A stretch of DNA of 64,000 nt from Lineus longissimus (GCF_910592395.1 NC_088310.1:26615491-26679490), one strand, 5' to 3'. Shown: positions 1-18,900, counted from the stretch's first letter. Numbers and translations: made by a program. Notes: generated by a model from the letters alone, not told the origin.

Positions 1-301
1 TGACAGCATAATGCTGTGTCAGGTGTGGTTGTCGGGCAGCAGTCTATGGCATGGTTGTTGTAGTATCTGCTGTCTCTTCGGGTCTGGTGGTTCTGATTTC
101 ATGCAATCTCTTTATGAAAATGATCAGGTATTCACCATGTGAAAATGAGACACATTTTTCCTAAGGGAGGAGACAATAGGTCCACCCTGTAGAAATATGG
201 TGCACTACACTGGGAGAGTACACATCTAGATCAGACAGAGTACGCAAAGTGAAGGACATGGTACATCCAGCAAAGACTTTGTACACTCTCTGGCAACATA
301 T

Positions 302-845
302 GGCGAGCTATGAAGAGGAGGCCGGGCACATCCAGAAGAGATATGGTGCACTACTATGTAGTATGGATGCCTGGTCACACACAGGGCTGGCCAAAAGGTG
401 AGGGTCCCCAAAAGGCCAGTCACAGTTTTTCATGGTACGCCAGATCTTATTCTGACACCAGTACTCTGACTGGGGGTCAAGTTTCTCCGGAGACTCCACC
501 AGGGTGCAATGGTAGTCATCTCCAGTGAAACAACCCTGACAATTCTAATTTACCACAAATGAAAGACCCGACTTTTGTACTTGAGTGAAACAAACAATGG
601 TGTGGTGCCGAAAATTAAAATAAGACAATCTGCCTGTATCTTAAACAGATAGGTTATACAAAATATGACGCATTTTTCTTTCTTGACTTGCTGTATGGCA
701 TGTACATGTATTTCTTATACAAACAAACTGGTGAATTCCCAATGCATTTTTTTTAAAGGCGTTCTTGCAAATGCATGAGACAGTAGTGCACCATATTTCT
801 TCTGGATGTGCCCTCCCCTTCACAGCTCGCCATGCTGCCATGTTT
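302..845. repeat. Inverted repeat pair (fold-back element)
   Basis: The segment at about 302-358 (GCGAGCTATGAAGAGG, then CACATCCAGAAGAGATATGG, then TGCACTACT) recurs in reverse complement at about 783-845. A partial third copy of the ATATGGTGCACTAC motif lies at 196-209 in direct orientation. The arms are about 420 bp apart. The arrangement resembles the ends of a small DNA transposon or MITE, but no transposase or clear target duplication was found. Confidence 0.5.
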
Positions 846-1069
846 CTACTGGGTGGTCCTTGTCTCCACTCTTGTGACCTGGCCCACACCTGGCTGCCCA
901 AGGTCAGTGAGCCACCCTGGGCCAAGCCTGGTCCTGACCTGGCTATTGATGTATTTTTGGTGGCACGTTCTTTGGGACGATACACCAGTCTTCTAAGATG
1001 ACTGTGGGCCCAAGTAGTACTCAAGTTGTACTTAAAGAGTTGTCAGGTAGATATTGGGTACAACCAGTC

Positions 1070-1360
1070 TCGTGAGATCAGATAACCAGCCGGCAGACGT
1101 TGGTTGTTCCTATGTCCGTCCTTGTGAGATGATTACCATGGTACAACCAAATCAGTTGTCTTGTATCACCCATGTAGAACGCAAGTGTAATGTTGTCGTG
1201 TACAGCTAAAGGACCCTTTGAAGGTTGTGTCATGTCTTCGCAACCTTACCAGATAACCAGCTGGCAGAGGGTAGTTGTTTCAGCGTTTTTAGGTTGTGTC
1301 AAGGCCTTCACAATCTGAATAGATAAGCAGCTGGCAGAGGTTGATTGTTTCGACATCCCA
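1070..1360. repeat. Degenerate tandem repeat, about 73-bp unit
   Basis: The motifs AGGTTGTGTCA, CTTCRCAA and AGATAACCAGCTGGCAGAGG recur in the same order near 1222-1270 and 1295-1345. An older copy of the GATAACCAGC part lies at about 1080. Units are diverged, so this is an old minisatellite or duplicated element. Confidence 0.4.
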
Positions 1361-1548
1361 CAGACTGAAAGATATTGGGATTTCACCAATGGCAATTGCA
1401 GTTGCCTGTACCATGACAGAAGACGGAGTGCGATGGCCTTCATGATTTTGCTTGGGTTGGGGAGTTCCTGGGCTGATAAGGGCCAGGGCAGGCATATATT
1501 GGGTCAGGTCAAGTCTTGGGGTTGAGAAAAGGGTTAGGTGTTGGTGTA

Positions 1549-1571
1549 GGGGGGGGGGGGGGGGGGGGGGG
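1549..1571 (+). repeat. Homopolymer run of 23 G
   Basis: Twenty-three uninterrupted G residues, an unusual length for a poly(dG) run. It could form G-quadruplexes and is also a typical place for sequencing or assembly length error. Confidence 0.8.
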
Positions 1572-2223
1572 CGGGCTACCCTTAGGATAAATGTGTCTCA
1601 ATTTCACCATGGCAAACTGACAGCACTTTACCATCTACTTTGACACTTGTAATTTCCCGCAAATACAGTGAATATTATTGTACATGTGGAGTTTATCTAT
1701 GAATTTCAACAAAACCATCCCTAACAAAAAGTCACAGGGAGCGAAACCACGGGGGCGAAAAGGTTAGGGAGCGAAAGGACAGGTTACAGTGCCCTGCTGA
1801 CGAATCAAGCATTTGTCAATGGTGGACACAAGCAGAAATTATCGAAGGTTTCCGACTACATTTCATTATTTCTCGGACAAAATAGAAACTGATACGACGC
1901 AGACCTTAGGTATATTTTCCTCATATCTGTTCATAACTGGTCATTACTCGCAGAGCGGAGACATCGTTTAAAGTCTTCCATATTTCATCATCAAAAATTG
2001 GTAGGCCTAGCAGGCCCTATGGCATGCACTGTGACTGTGTATATGGCTGTTCACTCACTTTTGCCAATGAGTGAGTTCAGTTTGAAACTGAAGTCGACGG
2101 ACGTCTGCAGTGATGAGGTTGGCATATCTTCCTCTTTTCTAAAGACTATTCTATTTTTCGAAGATTAATCTAGTAGTTACCGTATGAATACACGTTTCAG
2201 CATCAAACACCTTCATCTCCTGA

Positions 2224-7744
<5,521 letters not shown>

Positions 7745-8460
7745 CCAGCATCTCGTGTGTGGAAATGGGGCAGCTGGAGGCAAAATGCTTCCTAAACCAT
7801 TGGAAAGTAAATCGTTTAATCTGATTGAGGAATATTGACTGCCATTGTCTTCATACACCAGTTTGTCCAGCAAAGAAAACCCAGTCTTTTGTGTCTCGGT
7901 TGCCTCTGGTGTCGGGGATGGGACTTGGGGTGATTTTTTTTGGGGTTATTAGTGTGTTCACTTATTGTCATTACTTCGCCAAGAACTTTTCTTCAACAAA
8001 AACCATAAAATGGCTTTCAAAATATTCCAGTATTTCTCCTACAATTGTAAAAGGCTGAGTCAAATTTTTGCCGCAACTCGCAATGATGATTGCATACATC
8101 AAATATGGCTCATTTGCCGTGGCCATTGCTGGTGCCTGCAACAAAGAATCGGTGATTGCAGTAACATGTGGGCAATATCAAATCCAGCAATCGCTGCCTT
8201 TTTACTGCAGAGGAGAGATCTTTTTGTCGCTCGTCACAGCACTCATTAACTCGGGTTGCAGCTACGAAAATTGCTCGCTCTCTTAGCCCTGAAGTCACCT
8301 TTATTTATTTTTCAATGTTGTATGGGTTGTGCATCCATATGCTTGGGTGGTTTTAAAGGGCAAATATATTTGGGATAAACTGTATATTTTTCATTATGAC
8401 ACCAGCTTGTATGATTTACCAGGAAAGTGTTCCTGTCATACTAGGAAGATGAAATAAATG
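7745..8460 (+). other. SRP54 3' untranslated region
   Basis: Sequence between the SRP54 stop and the AATAAA at 8453-8458. No other gene is supported here; the short open frames lack any motif. Confidence 0.6.
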
Positions 8461-9322
8461 ATGTGTAAAAAGTATCTTTTCTTTGTAGTATTTCTGTTAC
8501 ATTGAAAACAATATATCTCATTCTATCTCATAACATGCCTTATGTACTGAAGTATGTCATGATTTCAACCCATTTCGTGCGGTGCAGTGGAATAGAAGGT
8601 CTGTCAAAGGCTCATACCAGACAGCAAGAACCAGTATCCCAAGCCACTGGAGGTGAATGAGGGGGGAATTGGTTGACATCACCAGCTGACGAATGGCAGT
8701 GTTATGGTCATGTCCAATGGACCAATGGAGGCTGCAGATAAACTTCACCCACTCCATTTGCCACCAAGGACCTTGCTTGCTGTCAATGGTTGTGATTTCA
8801 AGATTGTTCAGAAGCAATATCACAACCAGACGGGACTAGGGACAATATCACAACCAGACTAAAGGCAATGTCACAGCTAGAACTCACCAAGGAGAAAGTC
8901 CGTCCTCAGCCACTTAAATTTTTCTAGGCTACCCTTTATAGTCATTGGACAAGACGTTTCATTTCTGCCTAAGTCACTGGTGTTCATGGACCAAACCACG
9001 AGTTTATGAGGTCTGCATGTATCTCAGCTATCTCAGCTCAAGACGTTTCTATCTTCAGCATGGTCTTGCATCAGAGTTGTCTTTTCTCCCTGCCACACAA
9101 GGCTGATCGAGTGCTTTCAATCTGAATGCAGTCAATAAGCCTCAACTGTCGACAGATTCTGATCTTGAGTTCATCATACGAATTCATCATATGTGGGCGC
9201 ACTATATTCATGTTTTCCGGTATTCGTGTGCCAAAGTGTGGAGGAGGTACCAGCGTACCTTTGTGCTGCTACGAAGCAAATGGTTGCTGTTCTCTCATTG
9301 GGAGATTGGTGCGCACGCTATC

Positions 9323-9400
9323 TACACTCCGGACGCAGTGGACCGATTTTGCGGAAAGGCGTCAGTCTGTTTCCATGACAACAGGAAGGTAGGAGTTTCA
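9323..9400 (+). repeat. Copy of dispersed CGGACGCAGTGGACC element
   Basis: Contains ACTCCGGACGCAGTGGACCG, the core shared with copies at 12717, 28037 and 30263 and, more diverged, 49641. Similarity after the core is weak in this copy. Confidence 0.55.
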
Positions 9401-10894
9401 TAAGAATACATGAAAACCCTAAGGGTTTGTGAAGCAATTCATTTTTATTGCTTATTACTTGAACATGGTAAAGGAGGAAGGGAAATTTTATGAGTTCCAA
9501 CCACCTTTTATGTTAGTCACTAATGTCACTTTTGAGAGTGCTGCCGACAAGCATTTTCCGAGCGTGTTTAGTTAGAAAACGTGTTTGCCCTGTTTTGGTA
9601 CATAAATTTTCAAATATCATCTTTCAAAAATTATATTATATGCCGTCATCTCATTGCCTCATCTCATTGTTGAAATTATCAAGAAAGTTTCATAGATTTG
9701 TTTATACATGCGAATGATTTTGAACACACTGTGTGATCAAAGCTTGTATATGCATGTACACACTTAGTTCTCCTAAGGGAAAAACTGTCTGGAAAGCATT
9801 GGTGATTATTAGAATGATAATGGCACCAGTGCTCACCTTCTTGAAGTTTCAAATGACCATTAGCTTTTTCCGCGTCTCTAATGTCAAGAGTAGTTAATAC
9901 ATATACTCCCTTATGGAACATTGAGCGCAATTGAAGGCGAGTAGCTAATGACCATTGTGGGGAGTATTCTGCTGAGATGAAATGACCCCGCGAGCCAGGG
10001 GACAGTTTGCGTTGCTGATTAGTGATGGAGGATCAGTATAAGCTGGTCCGCGTCCGTACCAAGGCAGTGTCACACTAGACACCATCACCAAGTTATAATT
10101 CTAGCCGACTTGCTTCCACTTTGAGATGATTATCTGTTTGATTTCGACAAGAAGCACTGATGTCACAAACACAAGTACATTTAGGAAACTGTCCATGAAC
10201 GTGTTCAATAATAGGCTTTGTGTTCTTGCCTGAAAGAAGGGACAACTTGGTTAGATGGGATACAGGTGACCAGGAGGATAACACCCATGCTCGCCACTAT
10301 TCGCCGCCACAGTGTACAATCTGTAGGGTTCTTGCGAGGCGCTTTTACACTGCTTTATTGCAGTTTAGGCCGATGTTTCAGTGGTCCACCCGAAGCAGTA
10401 TAAAAAACAACACATCTCATGCCCAGGTTGTCCCTTTAATAATCGATCTTGCTACTGAGCTAGCGAGAACACTGCTAAATGGCGCAGACGGCGGCTGACG
10501 ATGAAAGATTATAAAAACACATCCGCCAGCAAAAACACTTAATTGCTCTCTCTCTTATTGTGTATGTCGGTGGTTGCCAATAGCCCCTGTAGGATCCAAG
10601 CTCTTCAACAATCCTTCAAAAACCCAACATGGGGCAAAAAGATCTCATCTACTCCACTTCCCCGGGGGCAGAATGAGCGATAGGTTGAACGTTGTGCTTG
10701 GATCTCCTTCAGCTATCGAGCACTAGACTCCCGGGGCAATCCATTGCCTCACCTAATTGGATCTCGTAAGGGTGAGGGACGAGGCCGTTCCACTGCGTCC
10801 GGAGTCTATCGAGCACACCATCTGCATTCATACGAGCACGAGTTGGAACCGATTATTGGAATGACTGGTCGAGCTTGTCAACAAATTGTCACAT

Positions 10895-11130
10895 TACATA
10901 AGCTAGGTCCACGGTACTTGGGGTATGTCAAGAACAGCAGTATCTCGAGGCCAAAGTCAGGTATAAGGTCAAGGACAGCTATATCTCTATGTCAAGGTCC
11001 GCGGTACATGCACATTAAGAACAGCGGTGTCTCGAGGTCAAGGCCAGCGATATCTGAAGGTCAAGAACAGCATTGTCTATGGGTCAAGGATAACGCATGT
11101 CTGTAGGTCAAGGACGCCGATGTTATTTCA
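10895..11130 (+). repeat. Degenerate minisatellite
   Basis: Repeated AGGTCAAGRACAGC and TATCTCNAGG motifs, with loose spacing of roughly 20-40 bp, run through this stretch. The open frame across it is a by-product of the repeat. Confidence 0.5.
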
Positions 11131-11928
11131 CAATACCAGAAATCCCCGACCTCGAACTTGCGCATGCGCACTAATTACCATCTCGGCCGATCAACGCAGT
11201 AGTGCGCTTAGCTTAGGGCAATCTCCAAAAGCTGAGTTAATCAGGCGGTGGGGAGCATTACGCACTTTGCCGATAGCCCATTGGTTTCCTCTAATGTCTA
11301 GCTAATACTGTGCAAAATTTCAGTGAATTTAGTCAAAAAAATCCTTTGTCCACCTTTGTACCGCCGCTTTGCATGCATTGATGAAGTTCAAACAGGGAAA
11401 ATCAGGAAAATAAGCCTTTGAGGCGTTTTTACGGCTCAAAAACTGGCATTTCTAGAGATAATATTTTAGTTGCCGATAGATCCGCGAGAGGGCAATACCA
11501 TCTAGAGTCATAATAACACTGCTTCTGGTGTTTTGGAACATTTTTTTCTTTGTCCACTTGCATGCCGAAATTGGAGGTTTTAATGATGTGACAGCAAAAA
11601 ATTGAATTGGTCATTGCGAGGGGGTCACTAGGGAGCTTGGGGGGTTGATCTATGCAATATACCTAGTTTTAAATCGTGCTTGTTTCATGCTAATGTGAAA
11701 CACCATCATTCTGATACTACTGAGATTTAAATTTTTCACTCTAGATTTTAAATGAAGTTTGAAAATTCATTTTTCACTTGATGATCATGCTAATTATGAC
11801 TGCATGAGTCCAGTTTCCCTGCACCCAAAGTTTATTACTGATGGTAGCTTTCCTATATCTAATTGTCTAATGTAAAAAAGTTGGGCATTTTGTGGGGGGT
11901 GTACTGTGGTCTTGGCCTCTCCTACTTT

Positions 11929-11968
11929 GGGGGTGGGGGTGGGGTGGGGGTGGGGTGGGGTGGAGGTT
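11929..11968 (+). repeat. G-tract cluster (potential G-quadruplex)
   Basis: Consecutive runs of four or five G separated by single T residues over 40 bp; a textbook quadruplex-forming pattern on the + strand. No gene contact is evident. Confidence 0.7.
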
Positions 11969-12716
11969 GGTCTTGTTGGCATCCAGGTTTGAGATATCAT
12001 AAAACTCTTGACTGGTGTTATTATGGACTACTCGTTGTTCTCTCTTGTAATTCGGCAATTTTATATCAGATAACAAAGCGTAATTCAAACGGATACCGCA
12101 TCTCGTTGAGGCTGCCATTGTGATTGATTGCTGCGAGCTGATTCGTCAATGGCGGCACGTGACTGATTACACTGGCGGCCTCTATCGGACGGCGTTGGTC
12201 GGGTTTTTCTGGTGTTGATGTATCTTACTCTCACTTCAAAGTTACTGACGAGGGACTGTGACCATTATCAATTCCAGGTGCATATCGATTATCCCACACA
12301 TATCCACCACTTACTATAAAGCAACATGATGTTGTTATGCTACACAGTACATTGCTAGAACAAAGAAAGAATAAATGAATTACGTTGTGTCCATCTCGTT
12401 AGCCTGTGAAATACCAGTCGTCGATTCTCGTCGCGTTATAGTATCAAACATATATTTTAAAACACCTTGGTTTAGGTTTAGGTAGAGCGCCACCTCTTTT
12501 CTCCTTAACGATGCGTCCGTAGTCTCCAATAATCTAATTTTTTAGCACCGGAGCCAGCTTCCCAATTGCTCTTATGCCGTGACGCAAAACGCTCAAATCC
12601 GATATTATAGACTTGCTCGGGAAGCTATGAGGAATGTTTCGCCGGCGCAAATACCTCTATCCATCAGTCACGAAATATGAGAGCAAGCTCAAACTTTGTC
12701 GTCGCTTCTCCAGACT

Positions 12717-12860
12717 ATATACTCCGGACGTAGTGGACCGGCCTCGTCCTTTCGCCCGGTACCATATAGCACGGATGTAGAGCTCTACATCCGTGCATAG
12801 AGGAAGGACGATCAGGATGACGAAATGGACTGCACCAGAGTGTACTCCAGACGCGTGTTT
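12717..12860 (+). repeat. Copy of dispersed CGGACGCAGTGGACC element
   Basis: Begins ACTCCGGACGTAGTGGACCG, continues GCCTCGTCC and, after an insert containing an 18-bp perfect palindrome with arms CGGATGTAG and CTACATCCG, ends AGGATGACGAAATGGACTGC. The same order of blocks occurs at 28037 and 30263. Confidence 0.65.
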
Positions 12861-13755
12861 GCCATCTTACACTGTTACGGCTAAAAGAAACATTAAAAAT
12901 CGACTCCGACATAGTACGTGACTTTGGGTCAAAATCCCATTTTATTTTTTTCTCGCTTGTTCACATATCAGTTATTGATTCGAACTGAACATCTGAGGTG
13001 AATTATTCATACAGTGGCCGGCCTACATGATAGTTTATACATGAAGAGTCTGAGAAACACGAAAAACCAAGATGTCAATGCAAGAAGGTGGCCTTTTTGT
13101 AAAAACTGAGTAAAGTAACATATTTGACAACATCACGTACTTAGCCTTGTCCACGTCTGGTGTGAATGTGATGAAAGTTGACATAACAGAATCTATTAGC
13201 TTCGTTGTGGTGGTTTTTACCCATTCTCCCGAAAAGAAAGAAAGGATATGCACTTATGGTCACCATCTCCTTGCACGAACATCGTCAGGAGCCCAGCCGG
13301 CCGCCCTGAACACCTGTTGCATGTCATGAAAATTATTGAGTGGGTATGACATCAAAAAAGCCTTAGGGTACTGGTTTGCGCAGCCGAGGTTTGCATAGGG
13401 CCTTTACTGTTCAATTTCGTTTATAACAGCAAGTTGTACTGAACTTTTGCATTTTCTGAATGTTTTTATTATCACGCCCATTGATGCGCCTGATTCAATG
13501 ATATAGAAATCACGGTGATTTGAAGTATCTTCACTCATCAAATAGTCAATCTTTAAAAACCTTCCTTTTGCCACGGAGCGGGGAAGGTGGCCCCACCGGC
13601 AAAACCACCGGAATGCTCGGTGCACAAGCCCGATCTTTCCTATACAATGGGCAGCAAGCGAACATTCGGCTCGAGATCGAGACCAGGGAATGATATCGAA
13701 ATTACAAGAATCCGGGTCACATTACATACTCCTAACTATCAAACTAATTTAGTCC

Positions 13756-14367
13756 TCATTGAAATAGTTCGTTTATGATATTGTCTTCATCCTTATCCTT
13801 GGAGACGTCCATATCTCTTGCCTTACGGTTCAATTCGTTTACTAAATCATTCAGAGCACTTGTCAGAACCGCGCCTTCTACCGGCACATCCTCTGTAAGG
13901 TACCGACTGCAAGATACGTCCAAATCCTCACCTTGCGAGCTCTGGCAGCGGTGTTTACAGCGAGCCATGGCGAAGCGGTGCGTTTCCGTTGGTGGCATAT
14001 TAATCTCTATTTGGCAATGATCACAGAAAGATTTACACACGGCGGTGTCAGATGGTGCGGCGCTGCCTGGATCTGACCACGTATGATAGAAAATTGGTAG
14101 AAAATAGGGCTGCTGGTAACAGGTGTCTTCGCCAACTTTGCGTATCGCGCCGTCCGAGAGATCACAAGCCCGCGCACACAACACGGGGTCGAATAACGTT
14201 TTGTACGATATGTGGCAGTAAATGCAGTGAACGATACATTCCTTGACCTCTGGAGATCTGCTCAGCGGCGAACCATGGACAGTGGTCATTTGTACGCAGA
14301 CTGGCAATAGGACGAAGCAGCACAGGAAAATGGAGGGGTTCTGAAAAATATAACAAAGACATATCAT
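13756..14367 (-). CDS. Secreted cysteine-rich peptide precursor, eclosion-hormone-like, two domains
   Basis: An open frame of 203 codons with a hydrophobic leader (residues 11-32) followed by two six-cysteine units. Unit 1 (Cys44, 48, 51, 64, 68, 83) has spacing x3, x2, x12, x3, x14 and reads CIVHC..C...LFDPVLCARAC. Arthropod eclosion hormones share the first five cysteine spacings and the F-x-x-x-L-C-A-x-x-C motif; there the last gap is shorter, about 10. Unit 2 (Cys111, 115, 118, 137, 141, 153) has x3, x2, x18, x3, x11 and looks like a diverged duplicate. The tail is acidic/basic and cysteine-free. A TTTTTCAG acceptor just before residue 10 (14341) suggests the real 5' end may be an upstream exon, so the start is uncertain. 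A minus-strand AATAAA at 13465-13470 fits a 3' end about 290 nt past the stop. The family call rests on my recall of the motif; another cysteine-rich secreted family is possible. Confidence 0.5.
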   Translation of the reverse strand: MICLCYIFQNPSIFLCCFVLLPVCVQMTTVHGSPLSRSPEVKECIVHCIYCHISYKTLFDPVLCARACDLSDGAIRKVGEDTCYQQPYFLPIFYHTWSDPGSAAPSDTAVCKSFCDHCQIEINMPPTETHRFAMARCKHRCQSSQGEDLDVSCSRYLTEDVPVEGAVLTSALNDLVNELNRKARDMDVSKDKDEDNIINELFQ

Positions 14368-15891
14368 GTAGTGCGCAACTATGAATCAGATGGAGAGGGA
14401 AAATCTCAGTAAATAACAAAAATGGGTGAACGTCTCCGCAACCACCCAACAGGCGTCGTATGGTCCTCTGCTTGCGGCGCTAAATGAAGAACGATCGGCG
14501 CCAAAACTTTCGGGATCGTTCTTCTATAGACAAAACAGTGACGTCACATCTATGGTAGCCAATCAGATAGAAGCCATCTCTACTTGTCAAAATATGCTGT
14601 AAAAACAATCAGTGTTGGTTGAAAACCCAAAGTTTTCATAAAGAGTAAAATGGCGTCGTAATCAAAATGATAGACAATGCCATTGTGACAAATGTCTATA
14701 ACCTGTTAGGTAAAATCCATTTAGAGTCACTCCAAAACGACATCTAGGTTTTACCTTAATTGTCTCTATAATCCAACCCTATTTCCACAAATGGTTTTCA
14801 TTGTCGCCAACGCGTTTAATAACCCCTCTGAGATCTGGAAAACTCCAATATTAATGAACGCTTGTTTGCCAATTCTCTGAACCTGAATGATCACGTTATG
14901 GGTACAAAAATTGCACCAGGTCAATGAGAGTGTAAGAAGGTTAACAGGAGCGCAAACTTCCTGGAAATACATGATTTCTTTCAGGGAATCAACCAATTAT
15001 CCAGAGAAAAATACCAATCAGTCAATAATACATAATGTACATGACTATTTACATCATCAACTGATTATGAAAACTTTGTTTTTCAACAGCAGTTATGCAA
15101 CTTCTTGGGTTCCGGATTATATAGTTCCGGATTGTTCTCGCTGTATACCAAGATTTGTATATGCTTAAAAGGAATTGTAATAATTGTGAAGCCTCATTCT
15201 AGTGTGATAAATATCAAACATCCTAGATATGACCATCTAATTATACCAGTAGGCATAGCTACTTACATTTAATCCTTTTTTATGGTTTCAGGAATGTAAG
15301 GTTTGAATAGTAATAGGAAGGTTAATATAAACCTTCCTACGAGAGAGCTTATTTTCTATACGGACTCAATACGCCGTCATCAGATAGAGAGAGCAACACC
15401 TCTGACCATGTATAGCTAATGACTTATCATGTTCCATCTAGAAAACTTGTACTTGTCAGCACAAACCAGCTTATGTTAATGCTAAGCAGTTGAGAGACGG
15501 ATTTTATTGGTGTTCCAGGAGGATCCAGCTGTAGCAACTAGTTTCTTTTGATTATCAGAGAAAGTATCATAAGTTCGCAAGCGGAGGATTACGTTATTAG
15601 GCATGAGCCTTGCCGATAATGGAACCATAGAAGTGAACTTCTCGCCAAAATTGGCTTTATCTTCGGTATCCAAGCAATATTGTTGTAAAGAGTAAAAACA
15701 AATCAAAAGAGAACTTTGTTGTCAAATGCACCAATGTTGCTGGGAAACATGATCTTTTTGACATTTCAAGAGAGACAGGGGATAAAATAACATAGTATAC
15801 ACTCTAGAAATGAAAGTTATCCAAGGGGTTTTCAACAAGTGCATGTAACCCTTTAAATTTGTTTCAACAAAAGCCTTAATGGCTTACTTGG

Positions 15892-15953
15892 AATACCTTA
15901 AGGTTTCAGGATGCTGGTTGATAGTTGTAATACCTTAAGGTTTCAGGATGACA
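15892..15953 (+). repeat. Short tandem duplication
   Basis: AATACCTTAAGGTTTCAGGA is present twice, about 38 bp apart, as ATACCTTAAGGTTTCAGGAT at each site. Simple local duplication. Confidence 0.7.
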
Positions 15954-18900
15954 CTACCACAATCCGAGCTAGAGGTAACACAACTTAGAATAGTACGGTA
16001 ACACAAGTTCAAGCAACCAACATGATACATAATGTATGCAACCTTTTATCACCAAAGAGAAGAATTGGTGGGGATATGAAAGAACGTTGATCCATTTAAG
16101 AAAGCCGTATAGGCGTAGAATGCTGTCAGCTTCTTACGCATTTACCAAAGAGACATTATCTTCGTTTACCGGAAGAATGAATGGACACAGTTACATAGAA
16201 GACAAGGAACAGGAACCGATTGACTTTGGTAGCATATGTATACATGTACATGTATATACATGTATATATCATGGTAAAAACAAAAGCAATGTAACGTAAA
16301 GGATCTTTAACAACAAATGCGTTGGAGTACCTCGTGGTGTCATCTGCCGTGAACGACATGAAGAGTCAAAATGAACCGCTGGCAAACAGAGATTCTCTAT
16401 TATATCGTAATGTATCTAGGGGTTGTCCTCAAGTGCGCAATTTAGTGTAAGAAGTTGATGCTCTCACTTACTACCGAAGTCCATTGCGCGGGGGGAGATT
16501 CTCCTCACACGCCAAGGTTCCGGATTGATAGCAATATAACTGTCAACGTACTCTCAAGATCGTGCCACGATCACCGAGATGACACAATGTTCTTTCTGTT
16601 GCAATAATGTTGGCAATTCAGGACCAGATCAAACACTCGGTATACGAGAACATTGTTTTTACATTATGGGTACGGACAGACGGATGGCCGAGTGTCGTAC
16701 TCCAGAGGCGTGTGGCAGTTTTTTTTAAGGTTGCTGCTACTTCATCTGTTCAACGGTGTATAGCAAAGCACCGTTTGTTGGAGAAGACAAGAATGAGTTT
16801 TCCATTCAATCAAAAGTTACTGGCCATTATTGGGCAATGAAGTGTATCGAACATAATTCATTACATCGTGTGACACCATTGTTCTATCTTATCATAACCC
16901 ATGCACACAAAAGAGGCATCAAATGGCTGGGAAAGCGCTACAGGGTTTTGCTTAAAATGGCCCGTTCTCGGTCATGTGCGTTTCGGGGATTGGCGAAAAC
17001 TCCCTTCTTGTAATTAAACCCGTAACGATGTCGGAAATGCTTCATTTCATTAGTCTTCGAATCAAATATATACATGTATCTATTGTTTTCCTCCCTCTCA
17101 GTCAGGTTGCATCATCTGAACGTACCAGGGGATTGGCATAACCTGACTTCCCAATCTCATTCATCAACAAACAGATGGTTAATCAACTTTACACCAGACG
17201 ATGTCAACATTTGTTATTGTTTTTACATCGCCGACACACTTGATCGTTTGGCGTACCATTGGTACCCAATGGAAGGTGAAATCAACATTGGTTAGTGTAA
17301 TTACCCCACCTTTGTTTGCCGTGGCTTGCGAAATAACAATATCGTGAGATAATAGCACGTTTGGTCCCGAATGTCGTCCGCTTCAACTCGCACTGGTTGG
17401 CGTAAATGAAAATTTGAGGCTTGTTTCTTTCTGATCAAAAGGTAAATAGACAATATTGGTAATCAGCAGTTGCCCAAAAGAGTACCACACTTTCGCGGCG
17501 TATATCTAACGAGAAGGGCGGCGTATACCATTAGGTTCGGCATTTTTCGGTTAGATGTGATACCAAACCATTTCGCGGGCACTCTCTTTGATATGGTGTA
17601 GATTCTCTAAAGTAATGGACCAAAACTCAATTTGAGCTTCACCACCTGAGCTAATTGTTAGTCATTTGGATATCACTTTATACGCCGGAGAGGTTGCAAC
17701 GTACGGTGCCCACAAGGGAACACTCCTGACAGCTATAAAAAGGATAACTCAGAAGGTCGTGACCAATAAGATTAAATCATGGATGAGGTATCGTTATTGA
17801 TTTATTTCACTTCTTTTAGCAGGTCGATGAGACTTCTTAGCGTGTGATTCAAACAACATTACGATGTGGACCTATAGGAATGCTTTACAGGTTTATGCTG
17901 GCGCATATTGATCAATGCATGACGTCATCTTCCCCGTCATCTCGGAACCGTTCGTGAATTCCCGGAAGCGGGAAGGCCGAGCCGCCGCGGAAGCGAAACT
18001 CCTCTGGTGTGGTTGAGCTGGATGGTTGTAAGCTTCCCAAATGTAGTTGCTCCACGCTTATTCTGCCGAATTAGAGACGACCAACACTGCCTGTATAGTT
18101 TATCCATACCCAAGCAGAAAGTCAACAACAGAACCAATTACAAAACGGCTGGCTATTAAAGCTGACGGCTTAATGGACTATTGGAAGATGACATCCAGAG
18201 GGGTCAGCGTCTTCACACATCCACGTCGCTGTGACTTACTCAAGAGGGGCCCTGCAGCAACCAGCGAGATGAACATGATGAGTGCCCATTCAATGATTTT
18301 TTTACCATTGGGGAAATGGTCAGACTTTTACCGTTGATGGAATGGTCAGACACGAACCTTAGGTACTTGGTATGATCTCTGGCATGATAAACAGCGCAAG
18401 AAAATTGGTCGGTTATCTAGCACAGAAGTCGTTGTATGTACGTAATAAACATGGTATAAATAATTGGTATGATTAACAGCCAAACGAAACAATGGTCAAT
18501 TGTCTGAGACATCATATCATAAAGAAATAACAACTCTTGAAAGGAGAACGTAGACCAATACTGAAGTCCAGCGTAGCGGATCGAGGTTATATAATGCACT
18601 ACTGAGAACGACGTACTTTTGGTGGAAAGTTGAGTTCCACTCTGTGCCGACAAATGGCACTCATCACCCTAAAACTTTCTATAACGTTAAGACATTCATA
18701 ACTACCGGATCTTTTATCGATTTCGGGCATTGTCACCATAAAAAGACAATTTTGTGGTTAGGGGCGACACAGTAGGCCTGTCGTCTGCTCAAGTTCCTGC
18801 CTCATGTAGCCTTGCAGACGTACGAATTAGATAATTTCGTGGATATCTATTTTCGTCGTTAGGGGAAAGAGCATCGACATTATTTTAACGGTGGGCGGGC

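Larger units (their letters stand above)
8461..13755. other. Intergenic region without recognised gene
   Basis: About 5.3 kb with no credible coding exon. It contains a short roughly 30-bp tandem repeat (AATATCACAACCAGAC, about 8815-8885), copies of the dispersed CGGACGCAGTGGACC element (9323-9345 and 12717-12860), a degenerate minisatellite built on AGGTCAAGGACAGC (about 10895-11130) and a G-tract cluster at 11929-11968. Confidence 0.6.

Noticed and set aside
10744-11106. 120-codon + strand frame
   Set aside because: Produced by the degenerate AGGTCAAGGACAGC repeat.
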